From Solidesulfovibrio sp. (GTDB lineage: Bacteria > Desulfobacterota > Desulfovibrionia > Desulfovibrionales > Desulfovibrionaceae): a stretch of 64,000 nucleotides of DNA. The first letter of the stretch is position 1; every line of letters starts with the position of its first letter. This document shows, piece after piece, positions 1 to 8,656 of the stretch. A program made the translations under genes and the position numbers. The stretch is taken from assembly GCF_038562415.1 (NCBI RefSeq), contig NZ_JBCFBA010000001.1:124001-188000 (forward strand), given 5' to 3'. Below the pieces are notes generated by a model. That model searched no databases. It was given only the letters and a program-made list of their open reading frames with translations, and was not told the DNA's origin.

Positions 1-205
1 CCGGTTGCAGGGCGCGGGTGTCGGCCATGGCCGCCTCGTCGCCTTCCCAATAGATTTCCCGCAGGGCAAGCCCCGAGGCCTTCTCGGCCAGCGTCCACAG
101 TTCGGCCGCCTCGGCGGACGCTTCCGCCAGGGCGCGGCCCATGCCCTTTTCCTGGGAACCCTGGCCGGGAAACAGTACGGCCAGGCGGTTTTGCCTTGCG
201 CTCAC
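1..205 (-). CDS. fabD: Malonyl-CoA:ACP transacylase, N-terminal fragment
   Basis: This is the first 68 codons of a gene that runs off the left edge. FabD moves malonyl from CoA to acyl carrier protein to supply fatty acid synthesis in the cytoplasm. The visible part has the family's N-terminal signature, LFPGQGSQ at residues 11-18, followed by a helical stretch typical of FabD. The start is GTG at 205, preceded by AAGGAG about 8 bases upstream. It is divergent from rsmG. The catalytic GHSLG serine region lies outside the window, so the assignment rests on the N-terminus alone. Confidence 0.85.
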   Translation of the reverse strand, partial: MSARQNRLAVLFPGQGSQEKGMGRALAEASAEAAELWTLAEKASGLALREIYWEGDEAAMADTRALQP

Positions 206-288
206 GTTCGCCACTCCTTAACAGCGTTGCATGTCTTTTCGGCCGCGATTGGTAGAGCAACGGGCCAAAATGTGCAACGGACAATTTG

Positions 289-1008
289 ATGGGGAAATCC
301 ATGCGGAACAAGGCCGTGGCCGGAAGCTTCCCGCCGCCGGACGCGCCGGCCGTGACCCGGGAGGCGGCGGCCCTCGGGCGGCGGCTGACCCGGGAACAGG
401 CGACGCTTCTGGCCGGCTACCTGCAGCTTGTGGAACGCTTTCGCGGCAAGGTCAACCTGGTCGGCCCGGCCGACTGGCCGACCGTCCTGGCGACGCTTGT
501 GGCCGATTCCTGGCATCTGGCCGATTTTCTGGCCGGCCCGGCCGTTTCGCGCCTGCTGCCGCCGGCGGGCGCCCCGGTCGCCTGCCTCGATTTCGGGGCC
601 GGAGCGGGCCTGCCCGGCATCCCGCTGCGGGCCTTCTGGAACCGGGGGCCCTATTATCTGCTGGAGGCCCGCCGGAAACGCTGCGTGTTTCTCACCGAGG
701 CCGTGGCCCGGCTGGGGCTGGCCGGCCTGGCCGTGGCCGAGGGCGACGTGGCCCGCATCGTGCCGGCCGTGCTGGCCGGCCGGGGGGAAGGCTTCGTGCT
801 GTGCGTAAGCCGCGCCTTCGCGCCGTGGCGGGAGTTCCTGGCCGTCTGCCGGGCGCTCGTGCCGCCGCCCATGGCCGTTGTGACCATGACCGGCGAGGCC
901 TGCCGGGATGACGCCCCGGGGTTTGGCCTGGCCGCCGCCGCCGCCTATCCGGTGGGCGGCAGGACGCGCCATCTGTCGCTTTATTCGCCCGCGGTGCCTT
1001 CCATGTAG
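289..1008 (+). CDS. rsmG: 16S rRNA (guanine-N7) methyltransferase RsmG
   Basis: RsmG (GidB) methylates N7 of G527 in 16S rRNA using S-adenosylmethionine. The 239-residue product has the conserved NLVG stretch near residue 57, the SAM-binding loop FGAGAGLPGIPL near 100-112, and the SRAFAPW segment expected late in the family. The start is ATG at 289; TTG at 286 and ATG at 301 are also possible because no strong ribosome binding site decides between them. It is divergent from fabD, and its last 28 bases overlap a small gene on the other strand. Confidence 0.9.
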   Translation: MGKSMRNKAVAGSFPPPDAPAVTREAAALGRRLTREQATLLAGYLQLVERFRGKVNLVGPADWPTVLATLVADSWHLADFLAGPAVSRLLPPAGAPVACLDFGAGAGLPGIPLRAFWNRGPYYLLEARRKRCVFLTEAVARLGLAGLAVAEGDVARIVPAVLAGRGEGFVLCVSRAFAPWREFLAVCRALVPPPMAVVTMTGEACRDDAPGFGLAAAAAYPVGGRTRHLSLYSPAVPSM

Positions 1009-1199
1009 GCGTCCTTGAAAATCAGGCGCGTGGCCGTGGCGTCGGCCAGTTCGGCCAGGTCCATGAGCGTTTCCAGGAAATCGAGGATCTCGCCCTTGAC
1101 CTCCTCGGAGCCGTTTTCGAAGTCGAAGCGCAGGTCGCCGGAGGCGAAATAGGCGCGCAGTTTTTCCAGGTAGGCCGCGTCGAGGAGTGGCAGGGGCAT
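981..1199 (-). CDS. Small acidic conserved protein
   Basis: This 72-residue acidic protein is predicted to be mostly helical, with no signal peptide, membrane segment or metal motif. I do not recognise a family. It sits 21 bases downstream of rlmH on the same strand, so the two are probably cotranscribed, and its 3' end overlaps rsmG by 28 bases. Codon use is strongly G/C at third positions as in its neighbours, and the start is a clean ATG. Being placed between two rRNA methyltransferase genes hints at a translation-related role, but that is a guess. Confidence 0.65.
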   Translation of the reverse strand: MPLPLLDAAYLEKLRAYFASGDLRFDFENGSEEVKGEILDFLETLMDLAELADATATRLIFKDAYMEGTAGE

Positions 1200-1220
1200 G
1201 GGGACCGCCTTTGGCTGGGG

Positions 1221-1685
1221 TTAATGGTGATAGGGCGAGCCGGCCAGGATGGCCGCCGCCCGGTAGAGTTGTTCGTACAGGACCACCCGGGCCAGTTCGT
1301 GGGGCAGGGTGCCCGGCCCCAGGGCCAGGGTCAGGTCGGCCCGGTCGAGGACGGCCCGGGCCAGGCCATGGGCGCCGCCGACGACGAAGCAGGGCACCCG
1401 GCCCGGGTCCTCGATCAGGCCCGAGAGCTTGGCGGCCAAGGCGCGCGAGGGCAGCGAGATGCCGTGCTCGTCGAGCACGACGACGCAGTCGCGCGGCGAG
1501 AGTTTCGCCAACAGGGCCTTGCCTTCCTCGTCCCGCCGCCGGGTCGGGTCGGAGGCCTTGCCGTCGCGCACGACGATCTCCTCGACCGGCAGGTAGCGCC
1601 GCAGGGCCGTCAGATAGTGGGCGGCGGCGTCGCGAAAAAAGGGGGCCTTGGCGGCGCCGACGACATGCAGGCGAAGGGGTTTCAT
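1221..1685 (-). CDS. rlmH: 23S rRNA (pseudouridine1915-N3) methyltransferase RlmH
   Basis: RlmH is a small SPOUT-class methyltransferase that modifies pseudouridine 1915 in helix 69 of 23S rRNA on assembled 70S ribosomes. The product has 154 residues, the usual family size. Visible signatures are LDEHG at 71-75, the SAM-knot loop VVGGAHGL at 101-108 and the C-terminal HELARVVL-EQLYRA block ending in PYHH. It is followed by the small acidic gene and is divergent from the DUF4390 gene. Confidence 0.93.
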   Translation of the reverse strand: MKPLRLHVVGAAKAPFFRDAAAHYLTALRRYLPVEEIVVRDGKASDPTRRRDEEGKALLAKLSPRDCVVVLDEHGISLPSRALAAKLSGLIEDPGRVPCFVVGGAHGLARAVLDRADLTLALGPGTLPHELARVVLYEQLYRAAAILAGSPYHH

Positions 1686-1780
1686 GGGGCGTGGCGGCGA
1701 CGGGACGCCGGTGGGCCGGGTGTTAGCCGAGCCCCGGGGCTGTTGTCAAAGCGGGCTGCTTGGATTAGGCCCATTACCGC

Positions 1781-2386
1781 ATGGATTGTCCGTCCCCCGA
1801 AACATACGGCCTGCCGCGAACGGCGCCTCCGCTTGGCCGCCTGCTTGCGGCCGTGGCCGTGTTTCTGGCCGCGACCCTGTGGGCCGCCGCGCCGGCCCGG
1901 GCTCAGGAACTGCTGCTGAGCAACCTGGTGCTCAACAATTTCGAGGGCAAGATCCGGGTGCGCTTCGGCGTGGAGCCCACGGGCATCGAACCCATCCGCC
2001 AGGCCCTGGCCGCCGGCGAGCGGCTGGCGCTGACCTGCAAGGCCCGGCTTTCGGTCAAGCGCGACTACGTCTGGAACCAGGAAGTGACCAAGGCCGCCTG
2101 GCAAAGCGAGTTGCGACGGCTTAAAGGCGGCGATTTCATCGCCTCTCTGCCCGGGCAGGGCACGGTTGCCGACAAGGACCTGCGCACGCTTTTCCGCAAG
2201 GCCTGGGGCGAGATCCTCATCGACCTCGGCCCCTGGGACCGCCTGGAACGGGGGCAGACCTACGTGCTGACCCTGGAGCTTTCCCTGCAGCGCCCGGACA
2301 TTTCCCCGTGGCTTCGCAAGGGGCTTTTCTTCTGGCCCTTCGACGCCGCCGCGCCCGTCTCCTACCAGCTCGATTTCACCTACTGA
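1781..2386 (+). CDS. DUF4390 family exported protein
   Basis: This 201-residue protein has an N-terminal hydrophobic segment (about residues 20-40) ending in a likely signal peptidase I site after ARA, so it is probably exported or anchored. The rest matches the DUF4390 pattern as I recall it: a beta-rich body with alternating hydrophobics, a WDRL-like segment, and a C-terminal stretch with PWLRKGLFF and a closing DFTY. The function is unknown. In other bacteria DUF4390 genes often lie near two-component or cell-envelope genes. It is divergent from rlmH and followed by the TIGR01777 epimerase gene. Confidence 0.75.
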   Translation: MDCPSPETYGLPRTAPPLGRLLAAVAVFLAATLWAAAPARAQELLLSNLVLNNFEGKIRVRFGVEPTGIEPIRQALAAGERLALTCKARLSVKRDYVWNQEVTKAAWQSELRRLKGGDFIASLPGQGTVADKDLRTLFRKAWGEILIDLGPWDRLERGQTYVLTLELSLQRPDISPWLRKGLFFWPFDAAAPVSYQLDFTY

Positions 2387-2400
2387 ACGGCCAGGATCGG

Positions 2401-2428
2401 TTGCTTTTACCGCCGGTTGCCGTATGAT
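2401..2428 (+). promoter_or_regulatory. Candidate sigma-70 promoter for the TIGR01777 gene
   Basis: TTGCTT at 2401-2406 and TATGAT at 2423-2428 are separated by 16 bases. The -10 matches five of six consensus positions and the -35 three of six. It lies in the 80-base gap after the DUF4390 gene, about 39 bases before the next start codon. Called by eye only. Confidence 0.45.
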
Positions 2429-2466
2429 GGCCCGGTGATTCCCATCTCTTTCGCCAAGGAGGCCCC

Positions 2467-3396
2467 ATGCGAGTGGTCATCGCCGGCGGCACGGGTTTCA
2501 TCGGCCGGGCGCTGGTTCGATCATTGACGGACGACGGGCACGAGGCCGTGGTCCTGTCGCGCACGGCCTCGGGACACCGGTCGCGGCCGGGTGTGACGTT
2601 CGCGCCTTTTGACGGCCGCACGGCCACGGGCTGGGGCCATCTGCTCGACGGCGCCGGCGCCCTGGTCAACCTGGCCGGGGAGAACATCGCCTCGGGCTAC
2701 TGGACCAGGGCCCGCAAGGGGCGCCTTCGCGACAGCCGCCTTTTCGCCGGCCAGGCGGTCATGGAGGCGCTTTCGGGCGTGGCCGCGCCGCCGGCCGTGC
2801 TCGTCCAGGGCTCGGCCACGGGCTATTACGGCGACCGGGGGGAACTGCCCACGGACGAGTCCGCGCCGTGCGGCCAGGGCTTTCTGGCCGGCCTGGCCAG
2901 GGACTGGGAAGCCTCCACGGCCGGGGCCGAAGCGTTGGGGATTCGCCGGGTGGTGGCGCGCACGGCCGTGGTCCTCGGGGCCGGCGGCGGGGCCCTGCCC
3001 CGGATGCTCGCCCCCTACCGATATTTCCTCGGCGGCCCCCTGGGCAGCGGCCGGCAGTATTTCCCCTGGATCCATCTCCACGACGAAGTGGCGGCCATCC
3101 GCTTTCTCCTGGACGAGCCGCGGGCCTCGGGCCCCTTCAACCTGGCCGCGCCCGGGGCCGTCAGCCAAGACGAGCTGGCCGGGGCGCTGGGCCGGGCCCT
3201 TGGCCGGCCGTCCTTCCTGCGTGTCCCCGAGGCCGCCCTGCGCCTTTTGCTGGGGGAGATGGGGCGGGAACTCTTTCTCAGCGGCGTGCGGGCCGTGCCG
3301 GCGAAGCTTTCGGCCCTCGGTTTCGTCTTCCGCCATCCCTCCCTGGGCGCGGCCCTGGCCGACCTCCTGGCCGGGGCGGGAGGCTTCCGTGGATAA
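2467..3396 (+). CDS. TIGR01777-type NAD(P)-dependent epimerase (SDR39U1-like)
   Basis: This 309-residue extended short-chain dehydrogenase belongs to the TIGR01777/YfcH family. The Rossmann glycine motif GGTGFIG is at residues 7-13, NLAGENI near 73, and GYYG near 119 carries the catalytic-type tyrosine. The C-terminal DUF1731-like end (LGFVFRHPSL) is also typical. The physiological substrate is unknown; a sugar-nucleotide or other cofactor-dependent oxidoreductase role is inferred. A ribosome binding site (AAGGAGG) precedes the ATG. The gene overlaps the start of the downstream response regulator by 8 bases. Confidence 0.88.
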   Translation: MRVVIAGGTGFIGRALVRSLTDDGHEAVVLSRTASGHRSRPGVTFAPFDGRTATGWGHLLDGAGALVNLAGENIASGYWTRARKGRLRDSRLFAGQAVMEALSGVAAPPAVLVQGSATGYYGDRGELPTDESAPCGQGFLAGLARDWEASTAGAEALGIRRVVARTAVVLGAGGGALPRMLAPYRYFLGGPLGSGRQYFPWIHLHDEVAAIRFLLDEPRASGPFNLAAPGAVSQDELAGALGRALGRPSFLRVPEAALRLLLGEMGRELFLSGVRAVPAKLSALGFVFRHPSLGAALADLLAGAGGFRG

Positions 3397-4756
3397 GGCG
3401 GCGGCCGCCCCCGAACCGACCCGCGTGGTGGTCGTCGAGGACGAGGCCGTGGTGGTCATGGACATCCGCCGGCGGCTGGCGCGCCTGGGCCACGAGGTCG
3501 TGGCCGTGGTCGACTCCGGGGAGGAAGCCGTGCGCGTGGTTTTGGAAACCGCGCCGGACATCGTCCTGATGGACATCATGTTGCGGGGGGAAATGGACGG
3601 CATCGAGGCGGCCGGGCGCATCCGGGACCAGGGCGGCCCGCCGGTGGTGTTCCTGACCGCCCACACCGACGGGCAAACCCTGAAGCGGGCCGGGGAGACG
3701 GGGCCGTACGGCTATGTCATCAAGCCGTTCGAGGAGCGCGAACTGGGCGCGACCCTGGACATCGCCCTGTACAAGTCGCGCATGGAACGCCGGCTGACCG
3801 AAACCGAGCGCTGGATGAGCATGACCCTGGCCCACCTGGGCGAAGGGGTGTTGACCGTCGATCCGGGGGGGCTGGTCCGGTTCGCCAATCCCGAGGCCTT
3901 GCGGCTGCTTGGCGAGGAAGCCGCCGGCCTGTCCGGCCGCGAGCTGCGGTCGGTCTACCGCACGCGCACCGTCTTTTGCCCGGCCTCGGCCGAGGCCGCT
4001 TCCGACAAACGGGAACGCAGCGCCCTGTTGTGCCGCAAGGACGGAACACACCTGCCCATCGAGCAGACCCGCTCCCCCATCGTCGACGACCGGGGGAAAA
4101 CGCTCGGCACGGTGGTGGTTTTCCGCGACATCAGCCACCACCGCAACGTGGAGCAGGCCTTGCGCCGGTCCCTGGCCAACCTGCGCCGCACCCTGGAGGA
4201 AACGGTCAACGCGCTCACCGTGACCTCGGAAACCCGCGATCCCTTCACCGCCGGCCACCAGCAGCGCGTTTCCCGCCTGGCCCACGCCCTGGCCGTGGAA
4301 CTGGGGTTCGAGGCCGAAGGGCGCGAGGCCGTGCGCCTGGCCGGGCTCGTCCACGACATCGGCAAGATCCACGTGCCCTCGGAGATCCTGGCCAAGCCCG
4401 AAGTCCTCACCCCCATCGAGATGGGCATCGTGCGCGACCACAGCCGGGTCGGCCACGACATCCTCCGGGACATCCCCTTTCCCTGGCCCGTGGCCCGGAT
4501 GGTGCTCGAACACCACGAGCGCCTGGACGGTTCGGGCTATCCCGGCGGGCTTCGCGGCGAGGACCTGCTGCCCGGTTCGCGCGTCCTGGCCGTGGCCGAC
4601 GTGGTCGAGGCCATGACCGCCCACCGGCCCTACCGGGCGGCGTTGCGCCTCGATACCGCCCTGGGCGAGATCAGCCAGGGCCGGGGCGTCCGTTACGACC
4701 CGGATGTGGTGGACGCCTGCCTGCTTCTCTTCGAACGGGGGGGCTTTCGGTTCTAA
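3389..4756 (+). CDS. Response regulator with REC, PAS and HD-GYP domains
   Basis: This 455-residue cytoplasmic regulator has three modules. A receiver domain (about 10-125) carries an intact acidic pocket, phospho-acceptor Asp62 and a conserved KPF lysine. A PAS sensor follows (about 140-255). The C-terminal HD-GYP domain (about 275-450) has HDIGKI near 320 and GSGYPGG near 381. HD-GYP enzymes hydrolyse cyclic di-GMP, so the protein probably lowers that messenger in response to phosphorylation and a PAS signal. The start is GTG at 3389, overlapping the upstream gene by 8 bases with GGGAGG just before it. No cognate kinase is adjacent. Confidence 0.9.
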   Translation: MDKAAAAPEPTRVVVVEDEAVVVMDIRRRLARLGHEVVAVVDSGEEAVRVVLETAPDIVLMDIMLRGEMDGIEAAGRIRDQGGPPVVFLTAHTDGQTLKRAGETGPYGYVIKPFEERELGATLDIALYKSRMERRLTETERWMSMTLAHLGEGVLTVDPGGLVRFANPEALRLLGEEAAGLSGRELRSVYRTRTVFCPASAEAASDKRERSALLCRKDGTHLPIEQTRSPIVDDRGKTLGTVVVFRDISHHRNVEQALRRSLANLRRTLEETVNALTVTSETRDPFTAGHQQRVSRLAHALAVELGFEAEGREAVRLAGLVHDIGKIHVPSEILAKPEVLTPIEMGIVRDHSRVGHDILRDIPFPWPVARMVLEHHERLDGSGYPGGLRGEDLLPGSRVLAVADVVEAMTAHRPYRAALRLDTALGEISQGRGVRYDPDVVDACLLLFERGGFRF

Positions 4757-4766
4757 ACCCGGCGCG

Positions 4767-5474
4767 TTACGGCCGGATCCAGATGAGGCTGGCCTGCCGG
4801 CCGGCGGTTTTGTCGCGCCGGTAGGAGAAAAAAAGCGGCAGGCTCCTGGTGCACAGGTCCAGGCCGAAGATCCGGTCGCGGGAAAGGCCCGCCGCCACGA
4901 GCTGGTCGCGGGTGAGCCGCCACAGGTCGACCCGGCGGGTGCGGTGGTCGAAATAGGGGCGGAAGGCCTCGCCGAATTCCGCCTCGAAGTTGGTGAATTC
5001 CGATTCCCCCGGCCCCAGGCTCGGGCCGCGCACGGCGAAAAGCTCGCGCGGATCGAGGCCGTAGCGCACGCACAGCGACCGCACCCCCCGAGCGCAGAAA
5101 TCGGCCACGTTGCCCCGCCAGCCCACATGCAGGGCGGCGATGAACTCCTGGGACTCGTGGGCGAGGAGCACCGGCTGGCAATCGGCGGTCTTGACGGCCA
5201 GGGCCCGGCCCGGCCGGCTCTCGGCCAGGCCGTCGCCGGCTTCGATGCTCGGGCGGTCGAGGGTGTCGAACTCCGGCTCGAAAACCATGTGCACGCCGTG
5301 CACCTGCTTGAGCGAATGCCAATGGCCGAAGCCGAGCTCGCGCTGGAGGGCTTGGCGGGTCGCCGTGACGGCGGCCGGGTCCGGGGCGCCGGTGAAGGCC
5401 ATGGTGCGCGGGCCGCAGCCGAAAGCGCAGCCGATGCGGGGCAGGCCGGGAAAGGCGAAGGGAATGTGGTTCAT
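4767..5474 (-). CDS. pgeF: Purine nucleoside phosphorylase / YfiH (laccase-domain) family
   Basis: This 235-residue protein belongs to the YfiH/PgeF/DUF152 family, once called polyphenol oxidases. Family studies describe purine nucleoside phosphorylase and adenosine deaminase activity and, in E. coli, editing of peptidoglycan precursors. The conserved copper/zinc-site blocks are visible: KQVHG near 56-60, TADCQP near 96-101 and HVGWRG near 116-121, with DLCTRS near the C-terminus. Its start codon overlaps the end of the upstream cyclo-ligase gene by 4 bases, so the two are translationally coupled. Confidence 0.88.
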   Translation of the reverse strand: MNHIPFAFPGLPRIGCAFGCGPRTMAFTGAPDPAAVTATRQALQRELGFGHWHSLKQVHGVHMVFEPEFDTLDRPSIEAGDGLAESRPGRALAVKTADCQPVLLAHESQEFIAALHVGWRGNVADFCARGVRSLCVRYGLDPRELFAVRGPSLGPGESEFTNFEAEFGEAFRPYFDHRTRRVDLWRLTRDQLVAAGLSRDRIFGLDLCTRSLPLFFSYRRDKTAGRQASLIWIRP

Positions 5475-6073
5475 GCGGGCCTATGGAGGGTTTGCTGTTC
5501 GGTGACCACGGCGTCCACGGGCTTGTCCCAAGCCTCGCGCGGCAGCCGGGGCACGATCTGGAAGTCGTAGGCCAGGCCCACGACGAAAGTCCCCGCCGTC
5601 GTGGGCAGGGAAAGCAGCCGGTCGTAGTAGCCGCCGCCGTAGCCCAGGCGCCCCCCCGTCGGGTCGAAGGCCAGCCCCGGGACCAGGATGACGTCCGGGG
5701 AAAAGGCCTCGGCCGGCCGGCAGGCGTCCGGGCACGGCTCCAGGATGCCGAAACTGCCCGGTTCCAGGTCGTCCAGGCGGGTGACGCAGCCGAGGTCCAT
5801 CACCCCGGGCGAGCCGGGGCGGCAACGGGGCAGGAGCAGCCTTTTGCCCAGGGACAGGGCGAGGCGGGCGGCAAAGCCGGCATCCACCTCGTTGCGGATG
5901 GGCAGGTAGGCCAGGATTTCCGTGGCCGAAGCCAGCCGGGGCTGCTCGAAAAGCCGTTTGGCCACGGTTTCGCTGGCCGTTTTCACGAATTCCCGGGGCA
6001 AGGCCGTGCGGCGGGCGCGCATTTCGCGGCGGATGGCCGCCTTTTGGACCGCGAATTCGCCGTATGGTTGCAT
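5471..6073 (-). CDS. 5-formyltetrahydrofolate cyclo-ligase
   Basis: This enzyme converts 5-formyl-tetrahydrofolate to 5,10-methenyl-THF using ATP and returns the storage folate to the one-carbon pool. The 200-residue product has the N-terminal basic helix (KAAIRREMRARR) and the C-terminal signature FDPTGGRLGYGGGYYDR with its glycine-rich loop. The start is ATG at 6073; an in-frame GTG at 6082 would add three residues, and no clear ribosome binding site decides. It is the first gene of a two-gene unit with pgeF. Confidence 0.9.
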   Translation of the reverse strand: MQPYGEFAVQKAAIRREMRARRTALPREFVKTASETVAKRLFEQPRLASATEILAYLPIRNEVDAGFAARLALSLGKRLLLPRCRPGSPGVMDLGCVTRLDDLEPGSFGILEPCPDACRPAEAFSPDVILVPGLAFDPTGGRLGYGGGYYDRLLSLPTTAGTFVVGLAYDFQIVPRLPREAWDKPVDAVVTEQQTLHRPA

Positions 6074-6154
6074 TGTTTTCACAACGGCCGCATACTAACA
6101 GGGCATACCCGGCAGGGGAAGAGCGGTCTGGATGGTTACCACCCGGGAGGACGC

Positions 6155-6826
6155 ATGGGCGAGGGCGCATACTGGATCGGCATCGGCGACATCCACGACG
6201 ACACGCGGGCCATCGACCGGTTGCCGGGCCTTGCGGCGGCGGCGGGAGTGGTCATTTCCGGCGACCTGACCGTGAAGGGCGGTGCCCCGGCGGCCAGGGC
6301 GGTCATCGAGGCCGTGCGCCGCCACAACGCCGTGATCCTGGCGCAGATCGGCAACATGGACAAGGCCGACGTGGACAGCTACCTCTCCGGCGAGGGCGTG
6401 AACATCCACGCCACCGGCCGGGTCACGCCCCAAGGCGTGGGCTTTTTCGGCTGCGGCTGGTCCACGCCCACCCCCTTCGGCACGCCCAGCGAAGCCGGCG
6501 AGGAGCGCATCGCGGCCTGGCTCGACGCCGCCCACGCCGCCGTGGCCCACTGCCCCCACCTGGTCATGGTCTGCCACACCCCGCCCTACGGCACGGCCAC
6601 GGACGTGGTCGGCGGCGGGACCCACGTGGGCAGCCGGGCGGTGCGGGCCTTCATCGAGCGCGTCCAGCCGGCGGTGTGCCTCACCGGCCACATCCACGAA
6701 GCCCGGGCCGTGGACGCCATCGGCGCCACGACCGTCGTCAACCCCGGCGCCCTGGCCGGCGGCGGCTACGCCCGGGTGACCTTCGACGGGCGGCTGCTCG
6801 GGGCCGAGCTGCTGGCGTTCGCCTGA
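6155..6826 (+). CDS. Calcineurin-like metallophosphoesterase
   Basis: This 223-residue cytoplasmic phosphoesterase has the ordered metal motifs of the calcineurin-like fold: GDIHDD near residue 9, SGDLT near 37, a GNMD motif near 67 in place of the usual GNHD/E, a single His in CHTPP near 142, and GHIHEA near 180. The GNM variant keeps the metal-bridging Asn but lacks the catalytic-type His, a state seen in small Icc/YfcE-like subfamilies. The substrate is unknown. The ATG at 6155 is preceded by GGGAGG. It is divergent from the cyclo-ligase gene and is followed by a response regulator. Confidence 0.85.
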   Translation: MGEGAYWIGIGDIHDDTRAIDRLPGLAAAAGVVISGDLTVKGGAPAARAVIEAVRRHNAVILAQIGNMDKADVDSYLSGEGVNIHATGRVTPQGVGFFGCGWSTPTPFGTPSEAGEERIAAWLDAAHAAVAHCPHLVMVCHTPPYGTATDVVGGGTHVGSRAVRAFIERVQPAVCLTGHIHEARAVDAIGATTVVNPGALAGGGYARVTFDGRLLGAELLAFA

Positions 6827-6898
6827 GCCTTGCGCCGCGTCCATGGAACGTGACCGACGATACGACGACGCCTGGCCGCGCGGGCCGGGGAGGTGGTG

Positions 6899-8656
6899 AT
6901 GTACGTCGTCAATGTCATCGACATCGTCTTCTACCGGGCGTTTTTGTCCAAGATCTATCTCACGGCCGGCGTGGACTACGTGTTCGCCTTTCCCGAGGAA
7001 GGGGCCGTGGACCTCCCCCTGACGGACCCGGCCCCGGATGCCGTGCTGCTCCAGGACTCCTACATGAGCCTGGACAGCGCCCAGTGCATCGAGCGCATCC
7101 GGGCGGCGGCCCGGACGGCCGGCCGCGGCATCCCCATCCTCTACCTGCTGCCCTTCGACGCGGGCGATGCCGCGGGCATGGCCGCCGTGCCCGAGGGCCG
7201 CGACATCCATCCGGTCAACCGCCACAACCTGGCCAGGGTGCTCGACGACATCCATAGACGCGGCCAGACGCCGCCCCAGACCGCCCGACGGCGCATCCTG
7301 TTCGTGGACGCCGGCCGGACCCTGCTGCACGTGGTGCGGGCGGCCCTGTCCGAGGCGGGGTTTCAGGTCGTGGCCGCCCACGACGCCGGACAGGCCCTGT
7401 CGCTTTGCCGCAAGCACCCCTACGAGCTGGTGCTGACCAGCGTCCTTCTGCCCGGCGGCCTGTCCGGGCTCGACCTGTGCCGGCGGCTCAAGGAGGAAAA
7501 CCCGGGCCGCTATCTGCCGGTCGTCATCCTGTCGAGCAGCGACGATCCCCTGGACATGGAAACGGCCTTCGGCTGCGGGGCCGACGACTACCTGCTCAAA
7601 TCCTTCACCCCGGAGATGCTGGCCGCCAAGGTGTCCGAACACCTGGACCTGGTGGAACGCAAGCGCCACAACAAGATCCTGATCGCCGACGACACCAAGC
7701 TCATCCGGGAGATGCTGCGCCACAGCTTCATCAAGAGCGGGCACTGCGTGCTGACCGCCGCCGACGGCCGCGAGGCCTACGAACTGGCCCTGGCCCACCG
7801 GCCCGACGTGGTGGTCACGGACATCGAGATGCCGGTCATGGACGGCTACGCCCTGTGCGAGAAGCTGCGCGACGAGCCGGAACTGCGCCACACCCTGGTG
7901 GTCATCATGAGCGCCCGGGGCCGGCAAAGCGACATCCTGCGCGGCGAGCGCCTGGGCGTGTCGCGCTATTTCGTCAAACCCTTCGACGTGGAGAAGATGC
8001 AGCTCGTGGTGGAACAACTGCTCGCCGAAAGCTACCGGCACGCCAAAAAGGAGCACGAGCACGTCCTGGCCAGCATGTCCGCGCTCATCACCGCCCTGGA
8101 GGCCCGCGACGAATACACCAAGGGCCACACGGCCCGGGTCTCGCGCATGGCCATGCGCCTGGGCCGGGCCCTGGAGCTCGACGACCGGGCCCTGCGGGAA
8201 CTCGAAATCGCGGCCAACCTCCACGACATCGGCAAGATCGGCGTGCGCGACGCCGTGCTGCTCAAGCCCGGCAAACTCACGCCCGAGGAATACGCCAAGA
8301 TCCAGGAGCACGCCGTCATCGGCGCCGAGATCCTGCGCCCCATCATTTCCCTGGCCCACGTCCTGCCGCTGATCCTGCTGCACCACGAGCGCTGGGACGG
8401 CCGGGGCTACCCCACGGCCATCATGGGCGAGGACATTCCGCTCGGCGCCCGCGTCATCGCCATCGCCGACGCCTTCGACGCCATGACCACGGACCGGCCC
8501 TACCGCCGGGGCATGCCCCTGGCCGAGGCCCTGCGCATCATCGAGGAGGAGGCCGGCCGGCAGTTCTGCCCGGTCTGCGCCCAGGCCTTTCTGGACATGA
8601 TGCACGACGACGAACCGACCGGGGAATTCCTGGAGGAAACGGGTTTACCACAATGA
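6899..8656 (+). CDS. Multi-receiver HD-GYP response regulator with degenerate REC domains
   Basis: This 585-residue regulator is built from an N-terminal REC-like fold without acidic residues (about 1-120), a second receiver (about 130-250), a third canonical receiver (about 255-375) and an HD-GYP domain (about 390-575). The third receiver has Asp308, VIMSA and VKPF. The second has Ser181 where the phospho-acceptor Asp should be, and its first acidic pair is reduced to VDAG. HDIGKI near 442 and GRGYP near 500 suggest cyclic di-GMP phosphodiesterase activity. Only one of three receivers can be phosphorylated, so the others probably dimerise or bind a partner. ATG at 6899 follows GGGGAGG. Confidence 0.9.
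   Translation: MYVVNVIDIVFYRAFLSKIYLTAGVDYVFAFPEEGAVDLPLTDPAPDAVLLQDSYMSLDSAQCIERIRAAARTAGRGIPILYLLPFDAGDAAGMAAVPEGRDIHPVNRHNLARVLDDIHRRGQTPPQTARRRILFVDAGRTLLHVVRAALSEAGFQVVAAHDAGQALSLCRKHPYELVLTSVLLPGGLSGLDLCRRLKEENPGRYLPVVILSSSDDPLDMETAFGCGADDYLLKSFTPEMLAAKVSEHLDLVERKRHNKILIADDTKLIREMLRHSFIKSGHCVLTAADGREAYELALAHRPDVVVTDIEMPVMDGYALCEKLRDEPELRHTLVVIMSARGRQSDILRGERLGVSRYFVKPFDVEKMQLVVEQLLAESYRHAKKEHEHVLASMSALITALEARDEYTKGHTARVSRMAMRLGRALELDDRALRELEIAANLHDIGKIGVRDAVLLKPGKLTPEEYAKIQEHAVIGAEILRPIISLAHVLPLILLHHERWDGRGYPTAIMGEDIPLGARVIAIADAFDAMTTDRPYRRGMPLAEALRIIEEEAGRQFCPVCAQAFLDMMHDDEPTGEFLEETGLPQ

Noticed and set aside
225-279. CGTTGCA and TGCAACG inverted repeat in the fabD-rsmG divergent gap
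   Set aside because: Only 7 bases per arm with 41 bases between; not enough to propose an operator without other copies.
202-972. Long open frame on the minus strand opposite rsmG
   Set aside because: It is a shadow of the GC-rich rsmG gene: low-complexity Arg/Gly/Pro/His composition, no domain, while rsmG has clear motifs.
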